From Actinomycetota bacterium (GTDB lineage Bacteria > Actinomycetota > Thermoleophilia > UBA2241): 5,820 bases of DNA. Each line of letters starts with the position of its first letter. Position 1 is the stretch's first letter. The notes below the pieces were generated by a model. It saw only the letters and a program-made list of their open reading frames with translations. It was not told where the DNA came from and ran no database searches. Position numbers and translations under genes: made by a program. The stretch covers positions 40,101 through 45,920 of the forward strand of contig PKYM01000222.1 in the NCBI GenBank assembly GCA_003132645.1, written 5' to 3'. Shown here one piece after another: positions 5,799-5,820 of this stretch.

Positions 5799-5820
5799 CT
5801 AGCAGGCCGCTGAAATAGTC
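5799..5820. mobile_element. Possible insertion-sequence terminal repeat at the right edge
   Basis: The last bases, CTAGCAGGCCGCTGAAATAGTC, resemble the GCAGGC-GCTGAAAAAGTC-type ends I associate with DDE-transposase insertion sequences (IS1182-like). If so, the element begins here and continues to the right, outside the window. No transposase and no second end are visible; the match is from memory and short. Confidence 0.28.

Larger units (their letters stand above)
5496..5820. other. Gene-free stretch upstream of the exporter operon
   Basis: About 325 bases without a gene I can support. Frames crossing it on both strands lack a good start with a spaced Shine-Dalgarno and show no family signature. 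The most coding-like piece is a plus-strand frame from about 5685 to a TGA at 5811-5813 (ELTELLNDCSRARDITGMVT, then RIPRGIRDC). It has G/C-rich third positions in its first half but no identifiable start. It may be a remnant of a gene end. The region also holds two dyads and an IS-like end, listed separately. Confidence 0.5.

Noticed and set aside
1..5820. CRISPR array, tRNA or rRNA genes, c-di-GMP riboswitch
   Set aside because: I looked for repeated spacer-like units, tRNA arms and the GEMM consensus on both strands and saw none.

Overview
The window is high-G+C bacterial DNA (about two thirds G+C by eye, with strong G/C at third codon positions). The gene content fits a high-G+C actinobacterium, possibly of the Thermoleophilia type: a cupin beginning MGYT, a multidomain c-di-GMP protein with an excisionase/BldC-like helix-turn-helix, a TetR regulator with an MftR-like C-terminal half, and a DHA2 drug exporter. 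The lineage is an inference from family resemblance only.

Left part (1-2584). A cupin-like gene starts at 131 on the minus strand and runs off the left edge. Its putative promoter places the transcription start at the ATG, so it may be leaderless. Divergent from it is the main gene of the window (215-2584, plus): one 789-residue soluble protein carrying, in order, a MerR/excisionase-type DNA-binding domain, a GAF sensor, an HD-GYP c-di-GMP phosphodiesterase, a region resembling a Cache/PDC sensor, and a GGDEF diguanylate cyclase with an intact inhibitory site. A nested inverted repeat at 171-203 lies just upstream and overlaps its weak ribosome-binding site.

Middle part (2585-3241). A small unrecognised membrane-anchored or secreted protein (2628-3089, minus) converges on the c-di-GMP gene. 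The roughly 150 bases upstream of it hold no gene; a weak hairpin there overlaps the TetR stop codon.

Right part (3242-5820). A two-gene minus-strand operon encodes a DHA2-family (EmrB/QacA-type) 14-TM exporter (3873-5429) followed, with a 23-base overlap, by its probable TetR repressor (3242-3895). A good Shine-Dalgarno and a TTGACA promoter overlapped by short dyads precede the exporter, suggesting autorepression of the whole operon. The last ~325 bases (5496-5820) have no convincing gene. They contain a 14-base perfect palindrome, a 7-bp hairpin and, at the extreme right edge, a sequence resembling an insertion-sequence end.

The most unusual item is the fusion of a DNA-binding domain with both the making and the breaking enzymes of c-di-GMP in one polypeptide. 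The rest is ordinary accessory or regulatory content.
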